Shown here in pieces: positions 6,375-8,539 of a stretch of DNA of 8,539 nt. How positions within the stretch are numbered: position 1 is the first letter of the stretch; every line of letters starts with the position of its first letter. Origin of the DNA: Clostridia bacterium (GTDB taxonomy: Bacteria; Bacillota_A; Clostridia; Oscillospirales; CAG-272); contig JAFYPS010000053.1 in assembly GCA_017547395.1 (NCBI GenBank), positions 1 to 8,539 of the forward strand, read 5' to 3'. A program made the translations under genes and the position numbers. The notes under the pieces were generated by a model, which saw only the letters and a program-made list of their open reading frames with translations, did not search any database and was not told the origin of the DNA.

Positions 6375-7775
6375 ATGAAAAAACAGACTTTCGCATTGTA
6401 TTTTGGAAATCGCGGATTTATGCCGGCGGAACTTATTGAGGGGGCTCGTGAGGATATGGTTAAAGCCGTAACTGATGCGGGCTATGATTATCTTATTATG
6501 GACAAGGATGCAACCCGTTACGGCGCGGTTGAAACCCGTGAAGAAGGCAGACTTTATGCAAAGTGGCTCAAATCTCACGAGGGTGAGTATGACGGCGTAA
6601 TTCTTTGTATGCCTATTTTTGTTGATGAAAACGGTGCGATTGCAGCACTTCAGGATGCTGGCGTTCCGATTTTGATGCAGGCGTATCCCGATGAAATCGG
6701 CAAGATGGATTTCCAGCATCGCAGAGATGCATATTGCGGAAAATTCTCGGTAACCGATGTTTTTGAGCAGTATCAGGTACCTTATACCGTGATGAAGCCT
6801 CACGTGGTTCATCCGCTTACTCCTGCATTTACCAAGAATCTTCACGATTTCGCAGCGGTTTGCCGTGTAGTAAACGGTATGAAGCGCTTTAATATCGGTT
6901 GTATCGGCGCAAGAACAACCGCTTTTAAAACCGTTCGTTTTGACGAGGTTACGATGCAGCGCCACGGTATAAACGTTGAGAGCTTTGACCTTTCCGAACT
7001 TTTTGAGTTCGTTCGCGCAAAAGCAGACGACGATGCAAAGGTTATCGCAAAAAAGAAGGCACTCGAAAACTATACTGATTTTTCGAACGTTCCCGAAGAT
7101 AAGAAAACTATGCTTGCAAAAATCAGCGTAGTTATCGACGAGTATATCGAAACCTATCATCTTGATGCAATTTCGCTCCGTTGCTGGAATGAGATGGAAA
7201 CATATCTCCGTGTTTGTCCTTGTGTACTTATCAGTGAACTCAATGACAGAGGAATTGTTGCATCCTGTGAAATTGATATGTGCTCTGCGATTACTATGCG
7301 CGCACTTGCACTTGCGACGGAAGGACCTGCTGCGTGCCTTGACTGGAATAACAACTATGGTGACGATCCCGATAAGGTTATCCTTTTCCACTGCGGCTCT
7401 ACCGCGCAGAAGCTTATGGCTGCAAAGGGAACCGTAACGTCTCACAAGATGTTTGATAAGGGCGACCCCGGCAGCGGATGGGGTACCAACGAGGGAAGAA
7501 TCGGCGCGTTCCCGATGACGTTCTCCAACTGCAAGACAGAAAACGGAAAGATCACCATTTATTTCAGCGAGGGTGAGTTTACCGACGATAATATCGAGGA
7601 CGCTTTCTTTGGTTGCGGCGGTGTTGCGAAGATTGACGATCTTCAGAACAAGCTTATCCGCCTTGCAAGAGGTGGCTTCAAGCATCATACTACCGTTGCA
7701 AACGGTCATGTAAAGGACATTCTCGAGGAAGCATTTAAATACTATCTCGGCTACGATGTGGTAAGCATCGACTGA
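6375..7775 (+). CDS. L-fucose/L-arabinose isomerase-family protein
   Basis: A 466-residue cytosolic protein of the FucI/AraA fold, somewhat shorter than E. coli FucI (about 590) or AraA (about 500). The N-terminal half has Rossmann-like segments (FALYFGNRGF near 6-15; DGVILCMPIF near 74-83). Candidate metal ligands are E273 in RCWNEME, the CEIDM motif (E299, D301) and the HHTTVANGHV pair (H437, H438) near the C-terminus. GSGWGTNEGRIGAFPMTF followed by a beta-rich region is typical of the C-terminal domain. Family members interconvert aldoses and ketoses (L-fucose, D-arabinose, L-arabinose and others), usually with Mn2+. The start is supported by AGGCGG at 6361-6366. A 27-base gap and strong ribosome binding site link it to the downstream FGGY kinase, so isomerisation then phosphorylation of the ketose is the likely route. 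The substrate is undetermined. Confidence 0.88.
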   Translation: MKKQTFALYFGNRGFMPAELIEGAREDMVKAVTDAGYDYLIMDKDATRYGAVETREEGRLYAKWLKSHEGEYDGVILCMPIFVDENGAIAALQDAGVPILMQAYPDEIGKMDFQHRRDAYCGKFSVTDVFEQYQVPYTVMKPHVVHPLTPAFTKNLHDFAAVCRVVNGMKRFNIGCIGARTTAFKTVRFDEVTMQRHGINVESFDLSELFEFVRAKADDDAKVIAKKKALENYTDFSNVPEDKKTMLAKISVVIDEYIETYHLDAISLRCWNEMETYLRVCPCVLISELNDRGIVASCEIDMCSAITMRALALATEGPAACLDWNNNYGDDPDKVILFHCGSTAQKLMAAKGTVTSHKMFDKGDPGSGWGTNEGRIGAFPMTFSNCKTENGKITIYFSEGEFTDDNIEDAFFGCGGVAKIDDLQNKLIRLARGGFKHHTTVANGHVKDILEEAFKYYLGYDVVSID

Positions 7776-7802
7776 TTATCATAATCGGCAAAGGAGAAAA
7801 AT

Positions 7803-8539
7803 ATGTTTATTGGTGGACTTGACGTAGGCACAACAGGCTGCAAACTCAGCGTTTATGATGACAAGGGAAACTTTATTGATAACTCATACAGAGAATATGA
7901 GGTTTCAAGAAAAAGCGGTTCGCATGAAGTCGATCCGGATATGATTTTTGCGGCAGTATGTGAGGTCATCAGCGACATTGCAAAAAAGTATGATTTAGCG
8001 GCGTTTGGAGTTACCTCTTTTGGAGAATCGTTTGCAATTTTAGATGAAAACGATAAAGTTCTTCTCCCTGCAATGCTTTATACCGACCCTCGCGGAGAGG
8101 AGGAAGTGCGCAGTCTTTGTGAAAAACTCACGGAGGAGAAAATCGTAAAAATCGCCGGACTTAAGCCTCATCAGATGTACAGTCTGCCGAAGATTATGTG
8201 GATAAAGAATAATCTTCCCGACGTTTTTGCAAAAGCAAAGAGAATACTGCTTATCGAGGACTATATTATATACAGACTTTCCGGTGTAGCGCAGATGGAC
8301 TACTCTCTTGCCGCAAGAACTATGGCGTTTGACATTAAAAATAAATGCTGGAGTAAAGAAATACTTTCTGCGGCAGGTGTTGACGAAGCATTACTTTCAA
8401 AACCTGTGCCGGCAGGGTCTATAGCAGGTGATATTCTCCCTGCGATGTCTGAAAAACTTGGACTTAATAAAGAAACCAAGATTATAAACAGTGCGCACGA
8501 TCAGGTCGCTTCGGCAATAGGTTGCGGTGTGTTCGAGGC
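7803..8539 (+). CDS. FGGY-family carbohydrate kinase (3' partial)
   Basis: The frame is open from the ATG at 7803 to the window edge (245 complete codons), roughly the N-terminal half of a protein usually about 500 residues. AAAGGAG at 7790-7796 decides the start. Visible motifs: the ATP-phosphate loop GGLDVGTTGCK (D7), TSFGESFAILDE (71-82) with YTDPRG (93-98), IEDYIIYRLSG (151-161), the segment DYSLAARTMAFD, and AHDQVASAIGCG with D233 at the catalytic-base position (D233 also in E. coli XylB). FGGY kinases phosphorylate ketoses or polyols with ATP in the cytosol. The TSFGES segment differs from the QMHG of true xylulokinases and is closer to the TFG/TWG pattern of fuculo- and rhamnulokinases, which fits the preceding isomerase but does not prove the substrate. 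An aldolase or epimerase might follow outside the window. Confidence 0.9.
   Translation, partial: MFIGGLDVGTTGCKLSVYDDKGNFIDNSYREYEVSRKSGSHEVDPDMIFAAVCEVISDIAKKYDLAAFGVTSFGESFAILDENDKVLLPAMLYTDPRGEEEVRSLCEKLTEEKIVKIAGLKPHQMYSLPKIMWIKNNLPDVFAKAKRILLIEDYIIYRLSGVAQMDYSLAARTMAFDIKNKCWSKEILSAAGVDEALLSKPVPAGSIAGDILPAMSEKLGLNKETKIINSAHDQVASAIGCGVFE

Noticed and set aside
6219..7709. A 496-codon open frame on the - strand opposite the isomerase gene
   Set aside because: It is antisense to a gene with clear family motifs, runs through the divergent promoter region and into the regulator gene, and its translation shows no recognisable domain. It fits an antisense shadow of biased codon use.

Overview
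The window looks like part of a low-to-moderate-GC Firmicutes genome, most likely an anaerobic, plant-fibre or gut-associated clostridium. The grounds are AT-rich intergenic DNA, strong AGGAGG-like ribosome binding sites, ATGA-overlapping genes, and a secreted GH43-type protein ending in a dockerin-like module. The taxon is an inference; no marker gene is present. There are seven genes (two cut by the window edges), no RNA gene, no mobile element and no CRISPR array. No stretch over about 115 bases lacks a gene.

Left block (1-3013, + strand): a tightly packed operon of three genes, each overlapping the next by ATGA. They are a YtcJ-like metal-dependent amidohydrolase (5' end outside the window), an unrecognised polytopic membrane protein with a C-terminal soluble domain, and a small MGMT-family alkyltransferase-like protein that keeps its PCHR cysteine. 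The functional link between them is not obvious.

Middle block (3014-5420): a short AT-rich intergenic region with a good sigma-A-type promoter drives a monocistronic gene. It encodes a 751-residue exported protein: signal peptide, two concanavalin/laminin-G-like beta-sandwich modules, a GH43-like beta-propeller and a C-terminal dockerin-like duplicated calcium-loop module. By hand alignment the propeller keeps the catalytic base and acid but appears to lack the middle (pKa-modulating) aspartate. A strong hairpin serves as terminator both for this gene and for the convergent regulator gene.

Right block (5419-8539): a PocR-domain AraC-family regulator (- strand) is divergent from an operon encoding an L-fucose/L-arabinose isomerase-family protein and an FGGY sugar kinase (cut at the right edge). 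The 110-base divergent region holds two overlapping extended -10 promoters and a tandem 10-bp repeat suitable as the regulator's operator. The likely logic is that the regulator senses a sugar or metabolite and controls an aldose -> ketose -> ketose-phosphate route, while the neighbouring secreted GH43-like protein may act on the polysaccharide source. The sugar cannot be fixed from sequence alone. Overall this is a sugar-utilisation neighbourhood; I see no clear sign of an entirely new system.
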